A stretch of 64,000 bases of DNA, taken from contig JAEELW010000078.1 in assembly GCA_016282915.1 (NCBI GenBank), positions 1-64,000 on the forward strand, written 5' to 3'. Shown here piece by piece: positions 25,291 through 33,948 of this stretch (position 1 is its first letter; the number at the start of each line of letters is the position of its first letter). The DNA comes from Lachnospiraceae bacterium (lineage in GTDB: Bacteria; Bacillota; Clostridia; Lachnospirales; Lachnospiraceae). The translations under genes were made by a program, and so were the position numbers. The notes below the pieces were generated by a model, which was not told the DNA's origin, made no database searches, and worked only from the letters and a program-made list of their open reading frames with translations.

Positions 25291-26730
25291 ATGAAAGGAA
25301 AAGACAGAGGAGCCGTGAGCGTATATCTGGCATTGATGATGGCGGTAATGATCCCGCTGATCCTGACAATGATGGAGGCCGCCCGCGTAAATGCGATCAA
25401 GCTGAGGATGGAGTGCGCGGCCGATCTGTCTATGGACTCCGTTCTGGCGGAGTATAACCGTGCCCTGATGGACCGTTATGACTTATTGTTCATCGATACG
25501 GCCTATGACGGAGGGAACGGGTCCGTTGATAAACTGACCGAGCATCTGGAGAAGTATCTGGAATACAATATCCGGCCTTCAAAGGGGAATATCTTTGCCG
25601 GAAAGGATCTGACCGGACTTAAACTGGAATCGGCGGAACTGGTCCGCGTCTCCAGAGCAACGGACTGCGGCGGAGAAGTATTCCGTTATATGGCGCTGAG
25701 TTACATGCTGGAAAAGTACGGTCTGTCCTATGTGGAGGGCATTAAGGACATGGTGGAGAGTTCGTCTTCCGAGGAGCTGTTTTCCACCGACGTGAGTGAG
25801 GAACTGAATAATGCCCAGGGGGCGGTTGATGCTTTTCCTGTGCCGGAACCTCCCGAAGAACAGGAGGAGGGGACGGAATGGGAAGAACCGCCCTCAAAGG
25901 ACGATCCGGCAGGTGCCGTGAGATCCGCTGCGGGCAAGGGCTTTCTGGTTGGACAGGCTGTGAAGGATGAGATCTCCGGCGCGGCCGTGGATACGGGAGT
26001 CTATGCGTCCCATCGTTCCCTGGTAAAAGGAGACGGTATGCCGGAGGACTGGGAAGACAGGAATTCCATTCTCGAGTATCTGCTGTTTAACGAGTATATC
26101 ATGGAAAAATGCGCGAATTACTGCGAACCGAAGGAAGGCTGCCGGCTGCAGTACCAGACGGAATACGTACTCTGCGGGAATAACAGTGATAAGGACAATC
26201 TGGAGGGAACGGCATTTAAGCTGATGCTGATCCGCGGAGGTTCCAACTTTATCTATTTCTTTTCCGATGAGGAACTGAAATCGGAAGCAAAAACCCTTGC
26301 TACGGCGCTTTCTTTCGTATGTTTCTGTCCGCAGGCAGCGCAGGTCTTTGAGCTTCTGATCGATATCGCGTGGATCTACGCAGAGACGATCAATGATCTG
26401 AAGATCCTCTTTAAAGGAGGGAAGGTTCCGGTATTTAAGTCAAAACAGGACTGGAAGCTGTCACTTACCAATGCTCTGGGGATGGGTTCGGATGACGAAG
26501 GAGAAGGTAACGGTCAGGATTACGGGGATTATCTGCGGATATTTCTCTTTCTTACACCGATAGAAGACCGCACTGCACGCTGTATGGATATTGTGGAAAT
26601 GGATGTGCGTGAGGCAGGCTATGAGGATTTCCGGCTGGACAACTGTGTGGCCGGTGCAACGGTACAGCTGGTTTTTCGCAGCAGATACGGCTACAGCTTC
26701 CTGATGGAAAGGAGATTCCGTTATGCATAG
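25291..26730 (+). CDS. DUF5702-like pilus-associated protein
   Basis: A 479-residue protein with an N-terminal pseudopilin-like helix (GAVSVYLALMMAVMIPLIL then EAARVNAIKLRMECAADLS), followed by a large extracytoplasmic part. It matches what I recall of DUF5702 proteins found beside Tad genes in Lachnospiraceae. The region about residues 160-215 is acidic and Pro-rich; cysteines occur in NYCEPKEGCRL and FVCFCPQAAQ. The start ATG 25291 has AAGGAG nine nt upstream, better placed than GTG 25285. It overlaps the next gene by 8 nt. A minor pilin or pilus-base role is likely. Confidence 0.75.
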   Translation: MKGKDRGAVSVYLALMMAVMIPLILTMMEAARVNAIKLRMECAADLSMDSVLAEYNRALMDRYDLLFIDTAYDGGNGSVDKLTEHLEKYLEYNIRPSKGNIFAGKDLTGLKLESAELVRVSRATDCGGEVFRYMALSYMLEKYGLSYVEGIKDMVESSSSEELFSTDVSEELNNAQGAVDAFPVPEPPEEQEEGTEWEEPPSKDDPAGAVRSAAGKGFLVGQAVKDEISGAAVDTGVYASHRSLVKGDGMPEDWEDRNSILEYLLFNEYIMEKCANYCEPKEGCRLQYQTEYVLCGNNSDKDNLEGTAFKLMLIRGGSNFIYFFSDEELKSEAKTLATALSFVCFCPQAAQVFELLIDIAWIYAETINDLKILFKGGKVPVFKSKQDWKLSLTNALGMGSDDEGEGNGQDYGDYLRIFLFLTPIEDRTARCMDIVEMDVREAGYEDFRLDNCVAGATVQLVFRSRYGYSFLMERRFRYA

Positions 26731-27358
26731 GAAAATCCGGGGCAGCCTTACGCTGGAAGCCGCGCTGGCACTGCCTTTCTTTCTTTTCTTTTTCCTTGCG
26801 CTATTAAGCAGCATCGAAATGCTTCAACACAATATGAAGGCCGACCATGAGATCACAAGGAGCGTAAAGAAGCTAGCGGTATATGCGGCCGTGACCGGAC
26901 CGGATATCATACAGCTTTCAAAAACCGAAAACTACGAACCCCACGGGAATGTTTTCGGGATCCCGGCACAGCGCCTTCTGAGCAGGGGCTACGCCCATGC
27001 CTGGAACGGATATAAAAAGGGGACGGGCAGCGGGGGAAGCGGAAAAGAAGGGGAGAGGATGGTATACATTACCGAGACGGGGACCGTATATCATCTGAGC
27101 AGGAGCTGCACGCATCTGGATCTGAAGATTTATCCCATCGACAGTTCGGCTGTGGGAGATGCAAGAAATGCCGGGGGTGGGAAGTACAGACGCTGTGAGA
27201 TCTGCGGCGGCGGAAGCGGTCTGGTCTATATCACGGCGGAAGGAGACCGCTACCATGCTTCTTTGGGATGCAGCGGACTGAAGAGGACGATCTATGAGGT
27301 GCCGATCTCACAGGTGGGAGGACGGAGAGCCTGCAGCCGCTGCGGAGGGAGTCTTTGA
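26723..27358 (+). CDS. TadE-like pseudopilin with duplicated Cys-rich C-terminal motif
   Basis: A 211-residue protein. Residues 5-30 (RGSLTLEAALALPFFLFFF) are a pseudopilin leader and helix: cleavage after Gly would put Glu at position 5. The C-terminal half has two copies of a Cys motif: VYITETGTVYHLSRSCTHL...CEICGG and VYITAEGDRYHASLGCSGL...CSRCGG, which could bind metal or form disulfides. It overlaps the preceding gene by 8 nt and the next start by TGATG. Such pseudopilins cap or prime Flp pili. The paired Cys motifs are distinctive. Confidence 0.78.
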   Translation: MHRKIRGSLTLEAALALPFFLFFFLALLSSIEMLQHNMKADHEITRSVKKLAVYAAVTGPDIIQLSKTENYEPHGNVFGIPAQRLLSRGYAHAWNGYKKGTGSGGSGKEGERMVYITETGTVYHLSRSCTHLDLKIYPIDSSAVGDARNAGGGKYRRCEICGGGSGLVYITAEGDRYHASLGCSGLKRTIYEVPISQVGGRRACSRCGGSL

Positions 27359-27792
27359 TGAGAGAATACTTTACTTTTGCGATGCTGTTTTGCGGCAGTG
27401 TGATGGATATACGGAAAAAGGAACTGCCACGCGTTTTTCTGCTGGTCTGCGCTCTGATCTGCGCGCTGCTCGTGCTTCCGGGAAAGTCGGAATGGTCAGA
27501 GCTGCTGTTCGGACTGCTTCCGGGCCTTGTCATGTGGATCGCGGGAAAACTGAGCGGCTGCATCGGCGCAGCGGATGCGGTGCTGGTGCTGTGTCTGGGA
27601 GCGATGTACGGACTTTCCGGCAGCGGGGAACAGCTGATGTACGCTTTGCTGCTTGCTGCGGTCGCAGCCATCCTGCTGATCAGTCTGAAACATGCAAAGA
27701 AAGAGACGACCCTGCCTTTTGTACCGTTTCTTTTTGCCGGTTTTCTGTTTTTCTGTCTGCGGGGATACTTTAACGGAGGAACGGGCGGATGA
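27358..27792 (+). CDS. Second A24-type prepilin peptidase-like protein
   Basis: A 144-residue protein with four hydrophobic segments. The first catalytic Asp fits in CGSVMDIRKKELPRVF. The second motif, normally GxGD, reads CIGAADAVLVLCLGAM, so the Asp is present but the preceding Gly is Ala. It may still be active or be a degenerate partner. The operon also holds a standard peptidase at 19968. The ATG start at 27358 overlaps the previous stop as TGATG and has GGAGGGAG upstream. Confidence 0.75.
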   Translation: MREYFTFAMLFCGSVMDIRKKELPRVFLLVCALICALLVLPGKSEWSELLFGLLPGLVMWIAGKLSGCIGAADAVLVLCLGAMYGLSGSGEQLMYALLLAAVAAILLISLKHAKKETTLPFVPFLFAGFLFFCLRGYFNGGTGG

Positions 27793-28280
27793 AGAAAAAA
27801 GAAAAACGGAAAAAAGCGCCGGAACAGGGCGGGACAGGGACGGGAAAAGTCAGCGCGTCCGGGGGACTCCCGGCCATGATGACGCTGGAAGCTGTGGTGA
27901 TCCTGCCGTTCTGTCTTATCGTATCGATCGCGATCATCTGGATCGGGATGCTTCTTTACAACCGTACGGCCGTAGATTACGCGCTGTCGGTCGCGGTGAT
28001 ACAGGGAGGGCGTCAGGCGGAAAAGGAGAATGACGAGATCGTGAGCCTGGTGCAGAAGAAAGCGGAAGAACTTCTGCAGGGACGTCTGGTATTGATGGAC
28101 GCGCCTTCGCTTACGGTATCGGTGGATATGTTTGAGGTAAAAGCGGAGCTGCATGGGCGGATGAAAGCGCCTCCGCTTCCGCTGATCGGAAACATGAGTA
28201 TCACGGCGGACTGGAGCGTGGAGTCGGAAAAGACGAGTCCGAGACTGAAGGAATCCATGATCGTGCGTACACTGAAATGA
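27789..28280 (+). CDS. TadE-like pseudopilin
   Basis: A 163-residue protein with a basic N-terminus of about 30 residues, a pseudopilin helix (MMTLEAVVILPFCLIVSIAI) with Glu five residues into the mature form, and a small extracytoplasmic domain. It overlaps its neighbours by four bases at each end (ATGA), so expression is tightly coupled. Likely a minor pilin of the Tad pilus. The leader before the helix is longer than usual and the exact cleavage site (after Ala or Gly) is unclear. Confidence 0.78.
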   Translation: MKKKEKRKKAPEQGGTGTGKVSASGGLPAMMTLEAVVILPFCLIVSIAIIWIGMLLYNRTAVDYALSVAVIQGGRQAEKENDEIVSLVQKKAEELLQGRLVLMDAPSLTVSVDMFEVKAELHGRMKAPPLPLIGNMSITADWSVESEKTSPRLKESMIVRTLK

Positions 28281-28321
28281 AGCATGGGAAGAGGACGGGG
28301 CTGGGAAAAAGGAGGAGAAAG

Positions 28322-29647
28322 ATGGAAGGTCTGGAGTACAGAAAAAACATGAAACATAATTATCTGGCAGCAAAGCGGCCGGAGCAGGCGGATTACCAGC
28401 TGGAGATGCTTTTGGAAAATGAGATCCCGGGACTGCTTAGGGCGGAATCCAGGTGGGATGAAGGCAGGGAGGAGATCTATTATGAGATCAGTTCCCTGCA
28501 GCCTTTAAGCCGTGTTTACGAACACCGGGAGATACGGCAGGAGGAGGCAAAAAGTCTCCTGAGAGGCGTGCTTTCGGCATATGATTCTCTGGGTGAATAT
28601 ATGCTGACGGAGGACGGTCTGGTCCTGGAGGCGGACCTTCTGTACGTCGATCCCGAAAGTTTAAGCTGCCGGCTGCTGTTTCTTCCCTGGCGGCCGCAGC
28701 CGTTCAGGACGCAGCTTCTGGAGCTTGCGGAATATCTGATGGAGCATGCAGAGCAGGGAGATGCGGAAGCGGCCATGTGGAGCTACCGCCTGTACCGGCG
28801 CCTGAGAAATGAAAACTTTGTTCTGAGCGAGCTGCGGGAGCTGCTGGAAGAAGAGAGACCGGCGGCAGAGACACGAGATGAACCGGAAAGCCGGCATACA
28901 GAGTTTCCCGAGGACAGGGAGGAGTTTTTGAGCAGCCTGTATGAGGAAGAGGAGACGGCCGATACGGAAAAAATGCCCTGGTGGAAACAACTCTTTTCGG
29001 GGAGAAAAAAAGCGCTTTTGAAAAAAGAGGGCGGAAAGGAAAAAAGTATCAGGACCGGGAGAAACGGCGGACAGGAGCATGAGAACAGGGCAGAGAGAAG
29101 AAGCAGGAAGCCGCAGGCAGGCGTTTCCGACAGAAGCGTTAAGGAGGAGCGGGATCACGGAGAAGAGGCGGAAAGCCGGAAGGAACGGGGAAAGAAGATA
29201 TTCCGGGACAGGGAGGATGGAGGCTTTTGTGTTGATGAAGCGGAAGCCGCGGAGAACTTTGATATTTCCGCCGCATTTTCGGATCTGGAACCGCTGAAGG
29301 AGCAGTCCTCAAAGGAGGATTACGGAAAGACCGTTTTTATCGGGGATGCGGATCTGCCTGCGGAAAACGTGCTCCTGGAAAAGGGAAAAGGAAAGCGCTA
29401 TCCCATGGAACGCTTTCCCTTTACGATCGGCAAGGTAAAGAACAAGGTGGATCTGCCGCTGAACGACAACTCCGTCTCCCGTATCCACGCCCGCATCCTG
29501 ATGCAGAACGGGAGGGCTTATCTGCAGGACTGCCATTCCACCAACGGCACCTTTATCAATGGCATACAGCTGGAAGCCGAGGAACAGGTGCTGCTGGAAA
29601 AAGAGGACGAGATCCGCATCGGACGGGTACGTTTTTCTTACCTTTAA
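28322..29647 (+). CDS. DUF6382-FHA domain protein
   Basis: A 441-residue cytoplasmic protein. The first 170 residues fit DUF6382 (YQLEMLLENEIPGLLRAE, then SRVYEHREIRQEEAKSLL). A charged, disordered linker of about 190 residues follows. The last 80 residues are an FHA phosphothreonine-binding domain with the signature FTIGKVKNKVDLPL, SVSRIHARI and STNGTFINGI. The start 28322 has GGAGGAG; ATG 28277 is an alternative. It closes the Tad operon and faces the Ser/Thr kinase gene, its likely phosphorylation partner. FHA proteins couple kinase signals to machines in the membrane; the target here is inferred. Confidence 0.88.
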   Translation: MEGLEYRKNMKHNYLAAKRPEQADYQLEMLLENEIPGLLRAESRWDEGREEIYYEISSLQPLSRVYEHREIRQEEAKSLLRGVLSAYDSLGEYMLTEDGLVLEADLLYVDPESLSCRLLFLPWRPQPFRTQLLELAEYLMEHAEQGDAEAAMWSYRLYRRLRNENFVLSELRELLEEERPAAETRDEPESRHTEFPEDREEFLSSLYEEEETADTEKMPWWKQLFSGRKKALLKKEGGKEKSIRTGRNGGQEHENRAERRSRKPQAGVSDRSVKEERDHGEEAESRKERGKKIFRDREDGGFCVDEAEAAENFDISAAFSDLEPLKEQSSKEDYGKTVFIGDADLPAENVLLEKGKGKRYPMERFPFTIGKVKNKVDLPLNDNSVSRIHARILMQNGRAYLQDCHSTNGTFINGIQLEAEEQVLLEKEDEIRIGRVRFSYL

Positions 29648-29685
29648 GGCGCCCGGGGCGTGGGATCGAAAACGGTCCGGCCTTT

Positions 29686-32082
29686 TCAGTCTCCCAGTCC
29701 GTACCGGTCGACATCGGCCTGTGTGATCGTTCTGGCATCAAAGCCTCTGTCTTCCAGGATAATGGTCTTGGAGGAGGGCGTTCTGCCGGTCCTGATCAGC
29801 TCGTCGATGACAGGGGCGTGGAATGGTGAGCACTGGACATCGTAGTTCCAATAGCCGGCCAGAAGCTCTCTTAATGCCCATTTATTGCAGTCGAAACTTA
29901 TGATGATGACTTCACCGTTTATACCGTGGGTGATACCGGCTTCATCCAGCGCTGCCACGGCGCCTTTGGCCATGCCGTCGTTTTCCGCATAGATCACGTT
30001 GAAGCTCTGTCCGCCGGAGATCACGCTTTCGACGATCTTTTTTGCCTCCGATTCATCCCAGGTGGCAGTCTGCTGCCGGACGCTGTTCATCCTTCCTGCG
30101 GCGAACTGGGCGTCCAGTGCCGCGGTACGTCCGGACTGGGCTTCGGATCCCATGGCGCCCTGGAGATGGATCACATTGTATTCGGGAAGGTTCAGGGATA
30201 AGAGCCAGTTCACAGCGGTCTCGCCTTCCTTTTCCATATCGGAGACGATGAGCGCTTCATAGAGGCTCTCATCCACGCTAAGGCTGCGATCGAAGAGATA
30301 TACTTTTATACCGGATTCCTTTGCTTTCCTAAGGACCTCATCCCAGCCGCCGTCATCGGCAGCGGAGATCAGAAGATAATCCACTCCATCCTTGATGAAA
30401 GACAGGGCGGCCTGCTGCTGATCCTCCGCTCTTAAACTGTAACAGGTTTTTGTTTCATAGCCGTTTTTCAGGGAAAATACTTCTTCAAGGTCGCGGACGT
30501 TTGCAGCGCGATAGCCGGATTCCGCGGGCGGATTGTTGATGATCCCGACTTTTACGAGATGGTCGGAGTCCTCTCGCCTGTCCTCCGTGGGGGTGGGGCT
30601 TGGATCATCCGGCAGGAGTACATGCAGATCCGGGCTTTTTTGGGACGAAGGACTGTTGCCGTTATCATTAGCATAATAGTCCTGTTCCGCGCTTGTACCG
30701 CTTTCTCCGCGCCCGCGTCTGCCGCTGTCTGTGGTACTTTCTCCGGAGGAAAAGATGCCGGAGGCAAAGAGACCGCCCACGACCAGAAGCGGCAGCAGTA
30801 TAGCGGCAGCGATAAGGGTATAAAAGCCGGCGCCGCGTTTTCTCTTTTTGGGGATATCCCCGGAGGGAACAGAGACCGCCGGAGCATAGGGCTGCGCATA
30901 TACGGGAGCTGCCTCAGCTATGGGGGCTTGCGGTATAGCCTCAAAGGGGACCTGCGGTATGGCCTCCACGGGCGGCTGCGGCTGAAGCCCGTTCTCATAT
31001 ATAGCTGCCACCGGGGCAGAGAAAGCGGATGAAGGATCCGCCGGAGCGCCGGAGGTGTAAGGATCTGCAGGGGTAAAAGCGTTATCCGGAGCGCCGGAGG
31101 TGTAAGGATCTGTGGGAGTAAAAGCATTATCCGGGACAGCTGCTGCGTAAGGCACTGCGGGATCTGCAGGAGCCGCCTGCGGACGGTTGGCCATCCCGGC
31201 ATCCAGCAGGGCCTGTTTGAATGCGGTCATGGACTGATAACGGTCCTGGGACCGGAGCTCAAGAGCCTGGAGCAGCGCTTCCTCCGCGACGGGGCCGATA
31301 TCGGCTCCCAGTGCGGAAGGCCTGGCCAGATCGTCTTCTTCCAGGCGGTCGATGGAACTGAGAGGCTTCTTGCCGGTGAGGGCAAAATAGAAAGTGGCGG
31401 CCAGGGCATAGACGTCGGTAAAGGGACCCTGCCTGCCACGTCTCGTATACTGCTCCTTCGGTGCATAGCCGGGTTTTAGTACTACGTCGAGGCTGCAGCT
31501 GCGGTCTCCCAGGCTGTAGCGGGCAGCTCCGAAATCCAGGAGCCGTATATTTCCGTCGGCGGTGATATAGATATTGTCGGGACTGATATCACGGTGAATG
31601 ATCCCTTTTTCATGGACGGTGTTCAGTGCGTCCATGATCGGAAAGAGGATACGGCAGACTTCATCATAGGGGAGTTTTCCGCCGTGTTCGCTGATATACC
31701 GGTCGAAGCTTGTCCCCTCCACATATTCCATCGCAAAATAGGCTGTGCCGTTTTCTTCAAAATACGTGAATATGCGGACGATGTTTTCATTCCCTATGAA
31801 TTCGGCCAGGGTCCGGGCTTCCTGAAGGAAACATTCCTTACCGTATTCAAAGTTTTCGCCGCGGTCGCCGGAATAAGGGGTGACGCGGCTGTGATCGAGG
31901 CGGGTCGCCATGGAATCCGGAAAATACTCCTTTACCGCTACACGCTCTTTTGTTTTATGATCCAGAGCTGCATAGGTGATACCGAAGCCGCCCTCCCCCA
32001 GGACACTTTCTATGATAAATTCCCCTGCAAGGATCGTTCCTTCCGGAAGAGCATGAGGATGTTTTTCGTGATCGATGGCCAT
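29686..32082 (-). CDS. Transmembrane Ser/Thr kinase with extracellular sugar-binding-like domain
   Basis: A 798-residue receptor kinase. The N-terminal Hanks-type kinase has the glycine loop LGEGGFGITY (residues 29-38), Lys51 in VAVKEYFP, the catalytic HRDISPDN (163-170) and LLDFGAAR (181-188). A Pro/Ala linker with near-repeats (DNAFTPTDPYTSGA) leads to one membrane helix at about 415-440. The outer 290 residues are a type 1 periplasmic-binding domain like ribose/galactose-binding proteins: VGIINNPPAESG, DYLLISAADDGGW, VIHLQGAMGSEAQSGRT, NVIYAENDGMAKGAVAAL, IIISFDCN. This would sense a sugar outside and phosphorylate inside. GGAGGTC precedes the ATG. It faces the FHA gene and stands back to back with a sugar importer operon. 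Confidence 0.9.
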   Translation of the reverse strand: MAIDHEKHPHALPEGTILAGEFIIESVLGEGGFGITYAALDHKTKERVAVKEYFPDSMATRLDHSRVTPYSGDRGENFEYGKECFLQEARTLAEFIGNENIVRIFTYFEENGTAYFAMEYVEGTSFDRYISEHGGKLPYDEVCRILFPIMDALNTVHEKGIIHRDISPDNIYITADGNIRLLDFGAARYSLGDRSCSLDVVLKPGYAPKEQYTRRGRQGPFTDVYALAATFYFALTGKKPLSSIDRLEEDDLARPSALGADIGPVAEEALLQALELRSQDRYQSMTAFKQALLDAGMANRPQAAPADPAVPYAAAVPDNAFTPTDPYTSGAPDNAFTPADPYTSGAPADPSSAFSAPVAAIYENGLQPQPPVEAIPQVPFEAIPQAPIAEAAPVYAQPYAPAVSVPSGDIPKKRKRGAGFYTLIAAAILLPLLVVGGLFASGIFSSGESTTDSGRRGRGESGTSAEQDYYANDNGNSPSSQKSPDLHVLLPDDPSPTPTEDRREDSDHLVKVGIINNPPAESGYRAANVRDLEEVFSLKNGYETKTCYSLRAEDQQQAALSFIKDGVDYLLISAADDGGWDEVLRKAKESGIKVYLFDRSLSVDESLYEALIVSDMEKEGETAVNWLLSLNLPEYNVIHLQGAMGSEAQSGRTAALDAQFAAGRMNSVRQQTATWDESEAKKIVESVISGGQSFNVIYAENDGMAKGAVAALDEAGITHGINGEVIIISFDCNKWALRELLAGYWNYDVQCSPFHAPVIDELIRTGRTPSSKTIILEDRGFDARTITQADVDRYGLGD

Positions 32083-32269
32083 CTGAGAGACCTCCTTTGA
32101 AGTTTAAAGAGTTCTATTCGAAAATATCATTATTTGCGCAAAAAAACAACATTTGAGCAATATGATGAAGGAATATGAACAAAATATGAACGGAGTGTGA
32201 AGATTTATAATTTGCATGAGCAAAATTTAGCAATATTTAACAAGATTCTGATATTATTTGAAAAATTGC

Positions 32270-32298
32270 TTGCATATGTTTTTTCTCTGTGCTACACT
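32270..32298 (+). promoter_or_regulatory. Promoter of the sugar ABC importer
   Basis: TTGCAT (32270-32275), 17-bp spacer and TACACT (32293-32298), 63 nt before the start codon. The upstream DNA is very AT-rich. The 279-nt gap holds only the divergent control regions. Confidence 0.6.
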
Positions 32299-32361
32299 TC
32301 AAAAAGCAAACGGCATAGGGCCGATTGTGCAAATCATATTTTTATGGGAGGTAATAGCAAC

Positions 32362-33831
32362 ATGAAAAAGAGATTGTTGGCATTAAGCATGGCAATGATC
32401 ATGGCTGTAGGTTCTCTTGCAGGCTGCGGCGACGACAAGCCCGCCGGTGGTGACCCCACTCAGGCTCCGGCAGACAACAAGACCGAGGCAACTCCGACCG
32501 AGAAGCCCGTTCTGAATGAGGACGTAGAAGTTGTTGACATCAGCGAAGAGGAAGAGGGCAAGGTTCTCAACATCTATTGCTGGAACGAAGAGTTCAAGAG
32601 CCGTCTTGAAGATCATTATCCCGGATACAGCAAGACCGATGCTACTCATGGTAAGATCGGTGATATCGAGGTAGTATGGAACATCACAGCTAACCAGGAT
32701 AATGCTTATCAGAACAACCTGGATGAGACACTGCTGAAGCAGGCAGATGCAGCTGCTGATGACAAGATCGACCTGTTCCTGGTTGAGGCTGACTATGCTC
32801 TGAAGTATGTTGATACCGAGTACACTATGCCTGTGACCGATCTTGGTATCGACCTTAAAGAGCTGAGCACGCAGTACAAGTACACTCAGGACGTTATGAC
32901 CAGCTCCGACGGAACCCTGAAGGGTGTGTCATGGCAGGGCTGCCCGGGTGTTCTGATCTACAGCCGTGCGATCGCTAAGGAAGTTCTTGGATCCGACGAT
33001 CCCGCAGATGTTCAGGCAGCTGTTAAGGATTGGGATACCTACAAGGCTACTGCAGCTGATATGAAGAAAGCCGGTTACTTCATGACCGCAACCACTAACG
33101 ATACTTTCCGTACTTTCTCTAACAACGTTTCCATTCCTTGGGTAAACGCTGATAAGAAGGTTCAGATCGATGACAATATCAAGAAGTGGGTTGATGATAC
33201 CAAGGAAATGTTTGATGCCGGTGAGATCAAGAGCAGCGCAGATCTTTGGTCGGCAGACTGGAACTCCGGTTTCCAGAGAGACGGTAAGGTATTCTGCTAC
33301 TTTGGGCCTGCCTGGATGATCAACTTCTCCATGGGTAATGCTCCCGGTTCTGTTGATGAGGATGGAAATCCCAAGCCCGATGACGGAACCATCACCTTTG
33401 AAGGTGGCTGGGGCGCAACCGAAGGACCTCAGGGCTTCTTCTGGGGCGGCACCTGGATCTGTGCAGCTACCGGTACCGACAACAAGGCTACTGTTGCTGA
33501 TATCATGAGAAAGCTTACTGTTGATAAGGACATCATGCTTGACATCGTTGCTAAGGATAGCGACTTCGTTAACAACCAGCCGGCTATGGAAGAGGCTGCA
33601 ACGAATGACGCATATGCGTTCCCTGTACTTGGTGGACAGAATCCTCTTGCAATGTTTGCAAACGGCGCTAAGAACATCGCTCTTGACAAGATCACCGCTT
33701 ATGATCAGGGGTGTAACGAAGAGTTCCAGAAAGCTATGAAGGATTACTTCGATGGCAATGCAGATTATGAGACTGCTCTGGAGAACTTCTACGCCAAGAT
33801 CACTGCAAAGTATCCTGCACTGAGCAAATAA
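32362..33831 (+). CDS. Sugar ABC importer, substrate-binding lipoprotein
   Basis: A 489-residue extracellular binding protein of the family 1 (MalE/UgpB-like) group. The lipoprotein leader MKKRLLALSMAMIMAVGSLAGCGDD places the lipid-bearing Cys in LAGC, followed by an acidic, Thr/Pro-rich linker and the binding domain (ILNIYCWNEEFKSRLEDHYP-type start; GGWGATEGPQGFFWGGTWI ligand wall). The start 32362 has GGGAGG upstream; the frame extends 55 codons further without support. Codon use is shifted to GCT/GTT/GGT relative to neighbours, as in highly expressed genes. Two permeases follow; the ligand is probably an oligosaccharide. Confidence 0.93.
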   Translation: MKKRLLALSMAMIMAVGSLAGCGDDKPAGGDPTQAPADNKTEATPTEKPVLNEDVEVVDISEEEEGKVLNIYCWNEEFKSRLEDHYPGYSKTDATHGKIGDIEVVWNITANQDNAYQNNLDETLLKQADAAADDKIDLFLVEADYALKYVDTEYTMPVTDLGIDLKELSTQYKYTQDVMTSSDGTLKGVSWQGCPGVLIYSRAIAKEVLGSDDPADVQAAVKDWDTYKATAADMKKAGYFMTATTNDTFRTFSNNVSIPWVNADKKVQIDDNIKKWVDDTKEMFDAGEIKSSADLWSADWNSGFQRDGKVFCYFGPAWMINFSMGNAPGSVDEDGNPKPDDGTITFEGGWGATEGPQGFFWGGTWICAATGTDNKATVADIMRKLTVDKDIMLDIVAKDSDFVNNQPAMEEAATNDAYAFPVLGGQNPLAMFANGAKNIALDKITAYDQGCNEEFQKAMKDYFDGNADYETALENFYAKITAKYPALSK

Positions 33832-33868
33832 GCAGCATACGACTTAGGCTGTAATTAAGTTGACCAGG

Positions 33869-33903
33869 ACGTGCCTGTCCGATTCGGGCAGGCACGTTTA
33901 TGT
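33869..33903 (+). terminator. Intra-operon hairpin, partial terminator
   Basis: ACGTGCCTG (33869-33877) pairs with CAGGCACGT (33889-33897), with an inner CCG/CGG pair, followed by a short mixed T tract (TTTATG). It would stop or stabilise most transcripts after the binding-protein gene and lower permease output. Confidence 0.6.
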
Positions 33904-33948
33904 AAAAAAATACGCCGGTATGAATCTATAAGCCTGGAGGGTTGTAGC

